A stretch of 57,388 nt of DNA from Candidatus Poribacteria bacterium (GTDB taxonomy: Bacteria; Poribacteria; WGA-4E; UBA9662), in the NCBI GenBank assembly GCA_030748495.1, contig JASMLX010000029.1, positions 1-57,388 on the forward strand, written 5' to 3'. The notes under the pieces were generated by a model. That model saw only the letters and a list, made by a program, of their open reading frames with translations, ran no database searches and was not told the origin of the DNA. Shown here piece after piece: positions 1-9,483 of this stretch. The position numbers were made by a program, and so were the translations under genes. Each line of letters begins with the position of its first letter. The first letter of the stretch is position 1.

Positions 1-410
1 CATGGACGGTATGGATCAGCCAAGTAGAGTTGGATCTTAAGTATTTGAGCTAACTCCTCATCAAGCCTCATCTCTTTTCCACAATCAGAGGTCATCGTCT
101 TTCTCCGGCCTCGGGCAACATGTTTCCATCTTCTGCCAAAGGCCTGAAGTGTAGAGTGCCAATTGGGCTCTGATTTCTGGCTCCCTTGGTGGAGAGGTTC
201 AATCAACTCCTTGCGTCGCTCACCTTTTGGACGCGCATAGAGTACGGCATAGATCGTCTCATGAGAGATCTGTTTGGAGAGATCATCCGCATTGATCCGC
301 TTCAGTCGGCCGGCAATCTGCTCTGGGGATCAGCCAACTCTGATCAAGGGCTTGACTATCTGCCACAGAACCGTCCCTGGAGCTAGCTTTCCAGTACCAA
401 AAGACCGCTA
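1..410 (-). pseudogene. IS30-family transposase remnant, cut by window edge
   Basis: Reading the minus strand from about 410 down to 1 gives IS30-type transposase: SPEQIAGRLKR, then ISHETIYAVLYARPKGERRK, then the catalytic-core stretch TSDCGKEM followed by LADPYRPW. IS30 enzymes normally read SDNGKEF and DPYSPWQRG here, so the family call is firm. The Trp codon expected before SPEQI is TGA at 330-332 (TGG to TGA), and another stop lies a few codons upstream of the preserved part, so the gene is dead. The catalytic Asn/Glu region is also altered (DCGKEM). The 3' end lies beyond base 1. Confidence 0.8.
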
Positions 411-446
411 TTTTGGCCCATTGGCAGTTCGACTGGGTGTCCTGAC

Positions 447-890
447 ATGGTAATTGGATGGGACCGGAAATCACTTGCTTTCCCTGCTAATCGTAGGGGG
501 AGAGCGAGCAATAAGGGAGAATATCTTCCTGAGACGGCTCTTCCTTTCCAGTTCAGTCATGATGACCGATTTTTCCTCAATAGAGAGATAGTTGTATTAT
601 TTTCTCATCATAACCCCCTATATGGTTGGTGTTGCACTTGCGAATTAGAGATTAGCGAGGATAATCGTCTCAGGCTATACAACCTGACTAAAGATCCAAG
701 CGAAAGCCGGGATCTCTCAGTGAACTTACCGGACAAATCGACACAAATGGTCAAACAACTCAATCGATATTTAGCTGAAGTAAACGCAAGACCCCCACGC
801 CTCAATCCCAACTATAACCCAAACAAGGACATATTCAGGGAAAAGTGGAGTGAGAAGCGTAACAAAAATAGAAAGAAGACACGTCGTTGA
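447..890 (+). pseudogene. C-terminal fragment of a sulfatase
   Basis: The last ~80 residues read LRLYNLTKDPSESRDLSVNL and then a helix ending YLAEVNARPPRLNPNYNP. This is the usual tail of arylsulfatase A-type enzymes (LYDLxxDPxExxDL, then a helix and a proline-rich end). The catalytic N-terminal part with the CxPxR formylglycine motif is absent, so this is only the C-terminal ~25 % of a gene of about 450-500 residues. The first 40 residues do not look like sulfatase and probably reflect a junction. Intact sulfatases release sulfate from glycans such as sponge or algal polysaccharides. Here only a scar remains, next to an IS30 remnant. Confidence 0.6.
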
Positions 891-1365
891 CAGAGGTCCT
901 GAATACAGTGCATATAGTTGTCACCGAGAGGTTAAAGCAATTGCATGGTAGCTCGTTAAACCGCCAGAATGTGCGCAAACGTCTGGAATTGGAAGCAATG
1001 TCATGCCCGGCTGGGATGGCAAAAGAACACGTTCTGACCAATCAGCAAGGATCAAGTATGGCGAATCTGCCCCATGAATATACTGTGCCACCATTCTGAA
1101 TAGTCGCATCATGACATAGCGTTCGGTCGTACTACTCCAACGAAGATTGCTTGCCATTCAGCATCAACTTCACCACGACAGACAGTCGTTCACTTAAAAA
1201 TCCATATGTGGCCTTCCCTTTTTTAATTCCAAAGAAAAGGAGAATTATCATGTTAGGAAAAATCATCACAGCATATTCATAACCCGTAAGCACTATCCAA
1301 ATTCTGCAGAAAATCAACCTTTTATGAAAAAATAGAAAAAATTCGATTTTCGTCGAACAAATGGA
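891..1365. other. Intergenic stretch, no recognisable gene
   Basis: I see only short open frames on both strands with no family resemblance. The last ~60 bases before the sigma factor gene are A/T-rich and could hold its promoter, but I cannot point to a convincing -35/-10 pair. Confidence 0.4.
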
Positions 1366-1998
1366 TTGAAGACTTGTCTAAACCAGTGTATGCAAGCACA
1401 ACATATTTTTTCAATTGGCACCATTTTCATTAAAAAGGTCGATCAGCTAACAACTGATCTAGAAAATGACTTGATTAAGCGTTGTCGGGACAAGGATCCA
1501 CGGGCGATGGAACAGATCGTCAAACGATACCAGAAACAGGTCTACAACACCGCTTACGGTATCGTTGGTAATCGGGAAGATGCCCAAGATATCACGCAAG
1601 ACGTCTTTCTAACCATCTGGAATAAAGTTGGTCAATTCAAGCGGCAGTCTAAATTTTCGACTTGGATCTACCAAATTGCCAAAAACCGGTCGCTTAATCT
1701 GAAAAATAAAAAGAAACGACAAAAAACGGATGCTACTGAAATCGATGATACTCAGGCTTGGATTCCTGTGGAGGAAAAAACCCCAGAGACAAAAGTATTG
1801 GCCAATGAGCAGCAAAAACTGTTACTTGAAGTTCTTGATAGTCTAAAAGAACAGCACCGAACTATTTTGGTCTTGCGAGAGATGGAAGCCTTATCATATG
1901 ATGATATTGCTCAAGTACTTGGTTGCTCTGTGGGTCGAGTTAAATCACGGTTACACGAGGCCCGGTTAGCTCTTCGGACCGCCTTCCATACAATTTGA
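1366..1998 (+). CDS. ECF-type RNA polymerase sigma factor
   Basis: This is a sigma-70 family protein of the ECF type, which directs RNA polymerase to a small regulon in response to an envelope or environmental signal. Region 2 is clear at about residues 40-105 (AMEQIVKRYQKQVYNTAYGI, then DAQDITQDVFLTIW and FSTWIYQIAKN). Region 4 is at about 150-205 (LKEQHRTILVLREMEALSYD, then IAQVLGCSVGRVKSRLHEAR, the helix-turn-helix). Length is normal. The listed start is TTG; the ATG at 1390 is in frame, and homology only begins around residue 33, so the true start is uncertain. No anti-sigma gene follows. The downstream 600 bases look decayed. Confidence 0.9.
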   Translation: MKTCLNQCMQAQHIFSIGTIFIKKVDQLTTDLENDLIKRCRDKDPRAMEQIVKRYQKQVYNTAYGIVGNREDAQDITQDVFLTIWNKVGQFKRQSKFSTWIYQIAKNRSLNLKNKKKRQKTDATEIDDTQAWIPVEEKTPETKVLANEQQKLLLEVLDSLKEQHRTILVLREMEALSYDDIAQVLGCSVGRVKSRLHEARLALRTAFHTI

Positions 1999-2653
1999 GG
2001 TGTGCCTTTTAGCTCAGGTATTAGATTATAGACCTCTGGCAAAAAGAGGGAAATGTTAGAATTAAAGGATCAGATAGCAACAGATCAAAGATTGATCCGA
2101 GTCAGATTTCAAACGGTTAACCGCAGTTAGAGTGGGTGTTTTCCGACAAATGTTTCCACCTTTGGTCGGAAGCTATAGATTCCACGCTAACTTAACTTCC
2201 TAAATTTTGTCGCCTAGTGAAGTCTGGAATAATGATTGCAAAAAAAGATGTCAGGATTTGGATGGCTAACCGTTATACCTTCGAATTCGAAATCATTAAG
2301 CGGAACATTCGATGACAACTTCAGACACCAAGTACAAATAAAAACTATGACAATATCTTATCGAGGCACCCCAGCGATTAGCCTTGAGTGATAACCTGCA
2401 TCAAGGCCATAGTGGTTATACCGTCTTAAGCCAGTCTATCAAAAGCTCTTTGACCACCTCGTGCAGGACTGGAAAGTAACCCAGCTAAGCCCAAAGATGA
2501 TCCAGACCATCAAACGCGAAAATTCCGTCAGTAGTCTGACGATTATTTGCATTTCGAACATCCACCGGCATCTTCTTTGCCTTCCCAGGTGGCCAAAACG
2601 ATCGGTTACAGAAGTTTATATTATTGATGTCAACTCAGAAAAGAGAGATGAAT
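1999..2653. other. Long non-coding or decayed stretch between two sigma factor genes
   Basis: Nothing identifiable is seen. A plus-strand open stretch around 2415-2620 includes a plausible protein-like segment, but it lacks a start and matches no family I recognise. A decayed anti-sigma or regulated gene would fit the position. That is inference only. Confidence 0.3.
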
Positions 2654-3226
2654 ATGGCAGATAGACAGGATCATATTTTGGTGGAACAGAGCCAAGCTGG
2701 CTATTCAGAGGCATTTGGCTTGTTGGTCAAAAAGTACCAGCGCAAAATCTATGAGATTGCTTATCATTTTACGCGTAATGTTGATGAAGCTAATGATCTA
2801 GCCCAGGAAATCTTCTTGAAAGCCTTTCGAGCATTGCCAAACTTCGAGAGTTCGGCTACTTTTTATACCTGGTTGTACCGGATCGCTCAGAACGCTGGCA
2901 TTGATTATGTCCGACGCAAAAGTAATCGTCCAGAGTATTTATTCTCCAATAACTTCCCAACCGACGAGTCGTCAATTCATCCACGGGTGACCAACGCCCA
3001 GATTGTTACCGAAGCGGAAGCCAGTGAGATACGAGACCAGATCAAACAGGCGGTGTCTGAACTTTCACCCCGCCAACAATAGGTATTTGTGCTCCGTTAT
3101 TACCAGGACTTACCACTGCGTGAAATCGGGGAGATGATGGGACTACAGACCGTAACTATCAAATCTCATCTGATTAATGCTCTTCGTAGTTTGCGACAGC
3201 AGTTGGCGGGTTACATGTCAGTTTAA
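2654..3226 (+). pseudogene. ECF-type sigma factor interrupted by an in-frame TAG
   Basis: Region 2 is complete (EAFGLLVKKYQRKIYEIAYH, DEANDLAQEIFLKAFR, FYTWLYRIAQNAGIDYVRRK). The frame meets TAG at 3080-3082 just after ELSPRQQ, exactly where region 4 begins. Beyond the stop the same frame continues perfectly as VFVLRYYQDLPLREIGEMMG and a helix-turn-helix to TAA at 3224-3226. Related proteins have Arg, Lys or Gln at the amber position, so one substitution such as CAG to TAG explains it. A truncated product would keep -10 recognition but lose -35 binding. The ATG at 2654 is preferred because a purine-rich sequence precedes it. It is followed at once by the PQQ propeller gene, which it may once have controlled. 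Confidence 0.8.
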
Positions 3227-3252
3227 TTGTGTAAGACAAAGGAGACAGTGAA

Positions 3253-4856
3253 ATGAAAAAATTGGTATTGGTATTAGTAATTTGTTGCTTTTTTCTAGCA
3301 ACTTATGTTGAAGGCGAATACTGGAACCAGTTCCGTGGGCCAAATGGAGATGGTAAATCGGATGCCCAAAACCTGCTCATCCAGTTTACCGAGAGTCAGA
3401 ATGTGCGTTGGAAAACGCCAATCCACGACCAAGGTTGGTCTTCACCTGTAGTCTGGGGGAACCAGGTATGGCTAACTACGGCGCGTGAGGATGGAATTGA
3501 ACTATTCGCCGTCTGCATCGATCTGGAAAACGGTAAAGTGGTTCATGATATCAAGGTTTTCGACGTCGCAGAACCGCAGTCAGAATATCCGGATTTGAAT
3601 AGCCATGCCTCTCCTACTCCGGTCGTCGAAGAGGGGCGTATCTATGTCCACTTTGGCACTTACGGTACCGCTTGTCTGGACACTCAAACGGGAAAGAAAT
3701 TGTGGGAGCGTCGTGATCTGAACTGCGATCATCGCATTCGCCCAGCATCATCACCGATCATTGATGATGGTTTGTTATTCTTGGTTTTCGATGGGGTTGA
3801 TGTCCAGTTTATTGCCGCCCTGAAAAAAGAGAGCGGTCAAACACGTTGGTTAGAAAAGCGACAGGTGAATAATGATTTGGCTCAGGTTCTGGCGGCTGGC
3901 GGTGTTAAAGATATTGAAAAGACCCTAAAAGAGAAACCGAATGATAATCGAAAATCCTATGCCACCCCCACTATTGTCGAGCACAATGGCCAAAAACAAT
4001 TGATTAGTCCGGCGGCTGAAGCCACTTTCTCCTATGTGCCCCAAACAGGCGAAGAGTTGTGGCGGGTGCGTCATCAGGGTTGGGGTTGGAACGTTGCTTG
4101 TCGGCCAATTTATGATAATGGGTTAGTCTTTTTTAGCACTGGAGTAGCCAAAATTTACTGGCTGTCGATCCATCGGGCCGAGGTGATATTACCGAGACCC
4201 ATGTGGTTTGGAGCCATCGGCGGGGTAGTCCTGAAATTCCATCACCACTTGTACATAACAATCTAATATTCTTTACGAATGAAGGTGGAGTTGTTTCCTG
4301 TCTGGAATCTAAAACCGGGAATAAAGTGTGGAAAGGGCGTGTGGGCGGTAATCATTGGGCATCTCCTATTTTGGCGGGCGAAAGGATTTATTTTTTCAAT
4401 CAGGAGGGAGAAATTTCGGTCATTTCCGCTGGCCGGGAGTTTCAACTGTTAGCCGAAAATGAGTTGAATGCGAGCTTTATCGCTTCCCCAGCAGTGGTTG
4501 AGGATACAATGATCCTTCGATCGACAACGGATCTGTATTACCTGGCTAATGGTTTTGAGCGAGTTGTGTCCAAAGATGAAGCCTCACCAAGAAGAAAAGT
4601 CAAAAAGGAAGGAAAAGGCAAAAGACAGGGGAAAAACGATGACCAGGGTTCGAAGAGCAGAGGAAAAATAAAAAGCAGAAAAGGTCAAGCCAGTGTTCGT
4701 CAGCAGGTTGAAGGCTGGACCAACTATTTTCGAACTGCTTCCGAGCAACAGATCCGCTAGGCCATTGAGAGTGAAAAGTTTCAAGACTTACCGGAAGAAG
4801 TCAAAAAAGAGATTGGAATAGCGGCTAAAAAGTACTTATCTAAAAAGGGTGAGTAG
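3253..4856 (+). pseudogene. Secreted PQQ-like beta-propeller protein, frameshifted
   Basis: A signal peptide (residues 1-21) is followed by YWNQFRGPNGDGKS, which opens the outer-membrane-type PQQ/WD40-like propellers common in Planctomycetes and Poribacteria. Repeats such as WSSPVVWGNQVWLTTA, HASPTPVVEEGRIYVHFG and GNHWASPILAGERIYFF are spread over ~430 residues. Frame is lost at the run AAAA (4150-4153). Adding one A restores LLAVDPSGRGDITETHVVW and runs into the second half, which reaches TAG at 4758-4760. That TAG also looks like a substitution (QIR*AIESEKFQDLPEEVKK), and the frame continues to TAG at 4854-4856. The C-terminus is a Lys-rich tail. Such proteins are periplasmic or surface-exposed, and the ligand is unknown. 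It is either a recent pseudogene or an intact gene with a sequencing indel plus an amber codon. Confidence 0.75.
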
Positions 4857-4858
4857 TG

Positions 4859-4968
4859 ATGATCTACTTATTGCAAGGAAGGGCCATCGCAGATAAAACC
4901 GGAGGACCTGTTGACTATGCCTAGGCAGAACATATTAAACCCTTTGGCCTGTTTACCAATCATAAATG
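4859..4968 (+). other. Tiny open frame with an internal TAG, doubtful
   Basis: An ATG at 4859 opens a 36-codon frame with TAG at 4922-4924 and TGA at 4966-4968. It touches the stop of the preceding gene. I do not recognise the peptide. It is recorded because the amber codon matches the pattern in its neighbours. Confidence 0.2.
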
Positions 4969-4980
4969 AGGGGATAAAAA

Positions 4981-5698
4981 ATGAGAAAGATAGTGTTGAC
5001 AGCAGTGTTGTTTTTTCCACTTTTACCTTCTTTTTACGCTGAAGGTCAGGATGAAAAGAGGTTCCAGATGACAGCGATCGATCATGCCTTTTACCGGGTT
5101 ATTACCGACTTTAACCTTTTCGTCCGTTAGGTTGGCAATCACCCGATAACAGCCCCAAATATGAGTTAATAGCCACTAAAATCCCGGCAGACGGCCAAGC
5201 CAAAGCTTTGATCCGGGAGAGTCGTTCCGACCGCATCTATTATGTCAGTATGGGTGATCAACTGGAATCAGCCGAAGTAACAAAAATATCGACTAACCAG
5301 GTGTATTTAAAGATCAGTCAGGAAATCGTTACCCTCACTAGCCCTGATGCCCAGTTTTTACGCCTAGGTGTCAGCCGCAGTACAAGCCCCGTGGAGGTGC
5401 TCAGGGTGGAGTTGAAGCGGATAGTGAGCGAAGACGGGAGAGTGATAAGAGTCGCCGCAAAGATTCCTTAGGTAGAGGTAGCGGTAAAAACCGCCGTGGA
5501 GGTTCTTGGAGTAAAGGCGGTAGCAAAGGTAATGGTACAGGCCACCGCAGTACTTCCTCTGGGAAAAGAGGTCAAAGTAGCCGCGGAAGTTCCTCGGGTA
5601 AAGGAAGTGGTAAAGACAGTCGCAAGGATTCCTCAGGTAAAGGTAGCACGAGGCTACAAGCCAAAGGCCGGTCCAGTTATTTTAGCGGTAGTGAATGA
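4981..5698 (+). pseudogene. Exported GspC/PilP-like protein with Ser/Gly/Lys/Arg-rich tail, two frameshifts
   Basis: Translation starts with a signal peptide (MRKIVLTAVLFFPLLPSFYA) and runs to YRVITDFNLF. Adding one T to the run at 5117-5120 restores RPLGWQSPDNSPKYELIATK and a small beta domain (YYVSMGDQLESAEVTKISTN, then VYLKISQEIVTLT). This resembles the periplasmic homology region of GspC/PilP-type secretion and pilus proteins. Adding one C to the run at 5387-5390 then opens a ~100-residue low-complexity tail of Ser, Gly, Lys and Arg with repeats such as SSGKGSGKDSRKDSSGKG, ending at TGA 5696-5698. So three frame segments make one coherent protein of ~240 residues. The RBS is GAGGGG upstream of 4981. 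The homology call is tentative. The indel pattern is the solid part. Confidence 0.55.
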
Positions 5699-5905
5699 AT
5701 GCGCAGAAGAAGCAAGGAGATAAAACGGGGCTATAGGGCAATGGTTCGAAAAGAATGGATACAATGTGCTCTAGGCGTTTTTTGTAATGTGTTCACTACT
5801 GGAGCGGATAAAACGGCGCCCATTTTGGGGCGGTTGTTCATCTTTGACGATTATCTGTTATAATACGATTCCACGTCATCTGGTGTCGGTGACGGTATAT
5901 GACGT

Positions 5906-6499
5906 TTGGTAGTTGTTTCACCTGGTTGCGCATTGAACAGTAACATCAAATTTCCTGTGAATATCTCAGGGCAATGGTACCCTCCTCAAGACTGCCAAAT
6001 AAGCTGTCCTACGCTAAAAAACTGGCTATTGAATGCGGACTCGCTTACTGAGCGTTTGCAGAACTATTGTCGCACTTTTCAGCTTGAGGTAATTGGTTAC
6101 CAAAAGGAATCTGTTTCTCTGGCGAATGCAGAGAAGATAGATTGTGACCCAAGTGCCGTTATCGTAAGAGAAGTGATTTTGTCCGGTGATGATGTGCCAT
6201 GGGTGTTTGCTCACACTATTATGCCACAAGCATTATTTGAGGATGGAGTGAATGATCTGGCTAATTTGGGAGATAAGCCACTAGGCAGTGTGATTTTTAA
6301 TGATCCTAAGTTTTTGCGTCAGCCATTTGAATTAATCGCCTTGCCTGTAGATAATTCATTGTCATCCGATTTACACATTGCGATGCGTCAACCTTTATGG
6401 GGGCGGCGTTCTGTATTTAACTACCAAGAATATAAAATGATGATAGCAGAGGTGTTTTTACCTTTTGCCCCAGCGTATGCTGGATTAAGCACACGGTAA
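5906..6499 (+). CDS. ubiC: Chorismate--pyruvate lyase (UbiC-like)
   Basis: The protein matches UbiC, which splits chorismate into 4-hydroxybenzoate and pyruvate at the head of ubiquinone synthesis in the cytoplasm. Visible family blocks are WLLNADSLTERL (near residue 40), VREVILSGDDVPWVFAHTIM (~87-106), LANLGDKPLGSVIFNDP (~117-133), LWGRRSVF (~164-171) and AEVFLPFAPAY (~181-191). The Arg of VREV and the Glu of AEVFLP correspond to known active-site residues. E. coli UbiC is 165 residues, so the extra N-terminus here (TTG at 5906) is suspect; GTG at 5957 is another candidate. No ubiA or other quinone gene is nearby and both flanks are decayed, so it looks transferred or stranded. The sequence resembles gammaproteobacterial UbiC. 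Confidence 0.82.
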   Translation: MVVVSPGCALNSNIKFPVNISGQWYPPQDCQISCPTLKNWLLNADSLTERLQNYCRTFQLEVIGYQKESVSLANAEKIDCDPSAVIVREVILSGDDVPWVFAHTIMPQALFEDGVNDLANLGDKPLGSVIFNDPKFLRQPFELIALPVDNSLSSDLHIAMRQPLWGRRSVFNYQEYKMMIAEVFLPFAPAYAGLSTR

Positions 6500-6590
6500 G
6501 ACCTTATCGCCTACTTGGCTTTTGATGCATCTGAGACCTGTCCAACGTTGAGAAGATAATCTCCGCTACAGCTATTATTCAGTTTGGACC

Positions 6591-7000
6591 TTGGACAAGC
6601 AGGTGGAATACCGGCAGATGGTCTGGAATGCCCTGAACAGTGTTAATCCCGATCTGGGCTACTGGATGAGTGAATACTGTAACCTGTAGAAGAACGACCA
6701 AACCTAACGATGGAGATAGCCCTGTATGTAGCCAAGGTCATTGACAATGATCTCACCCTATGCCATGCTAAATCGTGGCGGTGGTGGATGGCCATCACTC
6801 AGTGCGACCTCAAGGACGGGCTGGTTTACCTAGACAACGGATCCCAAGGAGAAACTGGGGAAAAATGGGAGGCAATATCGAGAGTCTCCAATATGACGGT
6901 ATGGTGCGTGACAGCAAATTGCTCTGGGTACTGGGCAACTATTCTCGTATTCTCGCTTTGTACATCCGGGTATGGTGTGTATAGAGTGCCCGTTCGCTGA
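6591..7000 (+). pseudogene. Remnant of a glycoside hydrolase family 30-like enzyme
   Basis: Conserved GH30 blocks appear in order but in different frames. The first is QMVWNALNSVNPDLGYWMSEYC, where the Glu of SEYC is the expected nucleophile. After a TAG at 6687-6689 and a frame change comes MEIALYVAKVIDNDLTLCHA followed by KSWRWWMAITQCDLKDGLVY, and after another shift SKLLWVLGNYSRI. GH30 enzymes cut beta-linked glucans, xylans or galactans outside the cell. The N-terminal half of the barrel is missing. The multiple stops and shifts make it a clear pseudogene. Confidence 0.6.
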
Positions 7001-7437
7001 GGATCAGTCCATGGAGAACGGGCTGTTGTTTTTGGCTTACAAAGATGTAAGAAAGAGATATACACAATAGACAAACAAAGAAACCTGAAATCGCCGACAT
7101 CGCTGACTCATTGCTTCTTAACTATCACTTCTTAACCACAACCTAGATTCCTCTCTTTGCTCAGAATGACAGCTGACTCGGGTAGAGGCTGTGGATTTAC
7201 TTCGCCTAGGACTGATGGGGAAACTTCGCTATTTGGTTAGCGGCAGAGGCAAAAGAAAATAGCGTCTAATGAGGAAAATTGAACGCAATCTATATCCTAC
7301 TATAAAGCATATATGCATATCGTATGCCATCTACCTGACACACCACAATTTGGAGACATCTATCCGCGTTTAGTAGGAAATTTAAAAAGGGCAAGCCTCC
7401 GCCTTAGCAAGGAGCCCTTTGTATCAGTACGGCCTTT
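7001..7437. other. Intergenic stretch with one weak hairpin
   Basis: No gene is visible. A hairpin with arms AAAAGGGC (7385-7392) and GCCCTTT (7414-7420) may end transcription arriving from the left. No T-run follows, so this is weak. Confidence 0.35.
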
Positions 7438-7527
7438 ATGCGCCGGGGTAGCATAAAAATTTGGTTTCAGCTACTGGTAATCGTTATCATTATTGAAGTT
7501 GGACTGATAAACTGGAGGACAGCTTGA
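7438..7527 (+). CDS. Possible 29-residue single-span membrane peptide
   Basis: An ATG at 7438 opens a 29-codon frame whose middle is an unbroken hydrophobic helix (IWFQLLVIVIIIEVGLI) after two Arg residues, the layout of a small inner-membrane protein. Its stop TGA (7525-7527) overlaps the TTG start of the glycosyltransferase (7524), and a GGAGG lies at 7514-7518 inside the small frame. The arrangement suggests translational coupling. It could instead be the end of a decayed larger membrane gene. No family is recognised. Confidence 0.4.
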   Translation: MRRGSIKIWFQLLVIVIIIEVGLINWRTA

Positions 7528-8816
7528 AAATTGCTTACATTGCGGCTGGCGCTGCGGGAATGTATTGCGGTACCTGTATCCACGATAACACCCTAGCCAG
7601 TGAACTAATTAAGCAAGAGCACGAAGTAGCCCTAATCCCGACCTACACTCCTCTTAGGACTGATGAAGAAGATGTCAGCATTGAACGTATTTTTTTCGGA
7701 GGTATCAACGTTTACCTCCAACAGAAGTTGGCTATTTTTCGACATACGCCCTGGCTTCTAGACCGATTTTTTGATAGCTCGACTTTACTCAACAGCGTCT
7801 CTAAGTTGAGTGCCTCGACCAATGCTAAGGATCTGGGTAGTCTAACCGTTTCTATGCTCAAAGGCGAAAATGGTAAGCAGAGGAAAGAGCTCCGCAAGCT
7901 GGTTCAGTGGCTGAAAACCGACTATCAGCCTGATATTGTTCAACTTACCAATTCAATGTTTGTTGGTTTGACGGCTGAAATCAAACGTGAAGTTGGTGTA
8001 CCGGTGGTTTGCAGATTTCAAGGGGAAGACATCTTTTTAGACGATCTAATTGAGCCGTATAAATCTGAAGCCATGAACCTGCTAAAAGACAAATCTGGCG
8101 ATATCGACGGTTTTTTTGCTTCCTGTCACTACTACGCCAACCATATGGCTAAATACACAGAGACACCTAGGGATCAGATTCATGTTGTACCCCTTGGCCT
8201 TAATCTCGATGGTCACGGTCAAATAGAGCGAGGTCTGAGCTCAGAACCATTTATAATCGGCTATCTAGCACGTATTTGCCCAGAGAAGGGATTGCATCTG
8301 CTAGTCGAGGCCTTTTATCAATTGACGCAAAAATTGGGGAAAGATAAAATTCGCTTAAAAGTAGCTGGTTACCTGGGAGCACGGGATCAAGCCTACTTTG
8401 ATCAGATCTGCCAGCAGTTGCGGAACTGGAATATCTTCGATGCTTTCGAGTATTGGGGAGAAGTTAATCGAGAGCAGAAAATCCGGTTTTTGAACCAAAT
8501 CCACGTTCTATCGGTTCCAACGGTTTATCGAGAATCAAAAGGCCTATTTGTGCTTGAATCTTTGGCCAATGGTACCCCAGTCGTCTTACCGGACCACGGC
8601 TCTTTTCCAGAGCTCGTCCAGGCAACTGCGGGCGGTATACTAGTTCGACCATTGTCGATAGACGCCATAACTAAGGGCATCTTGGAACTAATCCAAAACC
8701 CAGATCTGTGCCAGGAACTGGGCAAAAATGGCAAACAGACCGTTCACCAAGAATTCGGTATAAGTCAAACGGCAAAAAATATGCTGGCCGTTTTTCGCAA
8801 CTATGTCTCGACATAG
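7524..8816 (+). CDS. Glycosyltransferase family 4 (GT-B fold)
   Basis: This is a retaining glycosyltransferase that moves a sugar from a nucleotide donor, likely in envelope or exopolysaccharide synthesis at the cytoplasmic face. The N-terminal half carries the signature of a particular GT4 subgroup: GMYCGTCIHDNTLA, then ALIPTYTPLRTDEEDVS, FFGGINVYLQQK and RFQGEDIFLDDL. The C-terminal Rossmann half has GYLARICPEKGLHLLVEAF near residue 245 and the EX7E donor site in ESKGLFVLESLANGTPVV. Length (430) is normal. TTG at 7524 is chosen because GGAGG precedes it by 5 bases and MKIAYIAAG is a typical start. It is the only fully intact gene between 6.5 and 11.5 kb. Confidence 0.9.
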   Translation: MKIAYIAAGAAGMYCGTCIHDNTLASELIKQEHEVALIPTYTPLRTDEEDVSIERIFFGGINVYLQQKLAIFRHTPWLLDRFFDSSTLLNSVSKLSASTNAKDLGSLTVSMLKGENGKQRKELRKLVQWLKTDYQPDIVQLTNSMFVGLTAEIKREVGVPVVCRFQGEDIFLDDLIEPYKSEAMNLLKDKSGDIDGFFASCHYYANHMAKYTETPRDQIHVVPLGLNLDGHGQIERGLSSEPFIIGYLARICPEKGLHLLVEAFYQLTQKLGKDKIRLKVAGYLGARDQAYFDQICQQLRNWNIFDAFEYWGEVNREQKIRFLNQIHVLSVPTVYRESKGLFVLESLANGTPVVLPDHGSFPELVQATAGGILVRPLSIDAITKGILELIQNPDLCQELGKNGKQTVHQEFGISQTAKNMLAVFRNYVST

Positions 8817-8921
8817 AAGCTTAATTGCGACTAATTAGGCACAACCACCATGTTTAGGCTAGTATATCCCTTAACTAAATTGAAAAAAGAGGTCTAAACG
8901 CGCTGAATAGTGTTTGCGTTT

Positions 8922-9334
8922 ATGTCTATTACTTGGTGGGGCTTATATGTTAATGTGATTCACATCGGTACTAAGGCAACGGAAGATCCAATCAACGACT
9001 GTTTCAAACCCTCCCTATTGAGTCGCTCTACTTTATCATCGCTGTCATTAGTCCGATAGCTGCCTTATTACTCAACAATGCGAAGTGGAAATTTTCGACT
9101 AAGGACATTGTCTATTCCACGGTAGCAGGCACGATCCCACCTTTCAGCCAATCGCCTCTTCTACTGAATAGACGCGACTATATGGAACCGATTAAATTCG
9201 AAAGCGAGATGATTTCGAATTTGGGTGTTGAAGGCAATCGAAAGGTGAAAGTTCATGTGCAGATCATTTCAAACCAGGCGATTGGTAGCTGTCGAACAGA
9301 AAAGATTTTCTTTATTGGATCAACTATTCACTAA
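8922..9334 (+). pseudogene. Remnant of an unidentified membrane protein
   Basis: From ATG 8922 the frame reads MSITWWGLYVNVIHIGTKA. One added base near the CCC run at 9009-9011 joins it to a second open frame with a hydrophobic span (LYFIIAVISPIAALLL) and a soluble tail ending at TAA 9332-9334. I cannot assign a family. The single-base loss in a short homopolymer matches the defects at 4150, 5117 and 5387. Confidence 0.3.
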
Positions 9335-9483
9335 ACCCAATTCTGATGCTGACTACTTTAGCGGGCAGAAACTCACAAAGCACTCCAACCACCAACTTTA
9401 ATCGGTGGGCTGCTTTATGGAGATACTAACTTTCAGGAAAGTAAAGCTAGATTATAATAATTCAATCTACTATAATCCAGTGC

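Noticed and set aside
7385..7420. Terminator upstream of the glycosyltransferase
   Set aside because: The arms pair, but the loop is long and no T-run follows. It is kept only as a weak hairpin.
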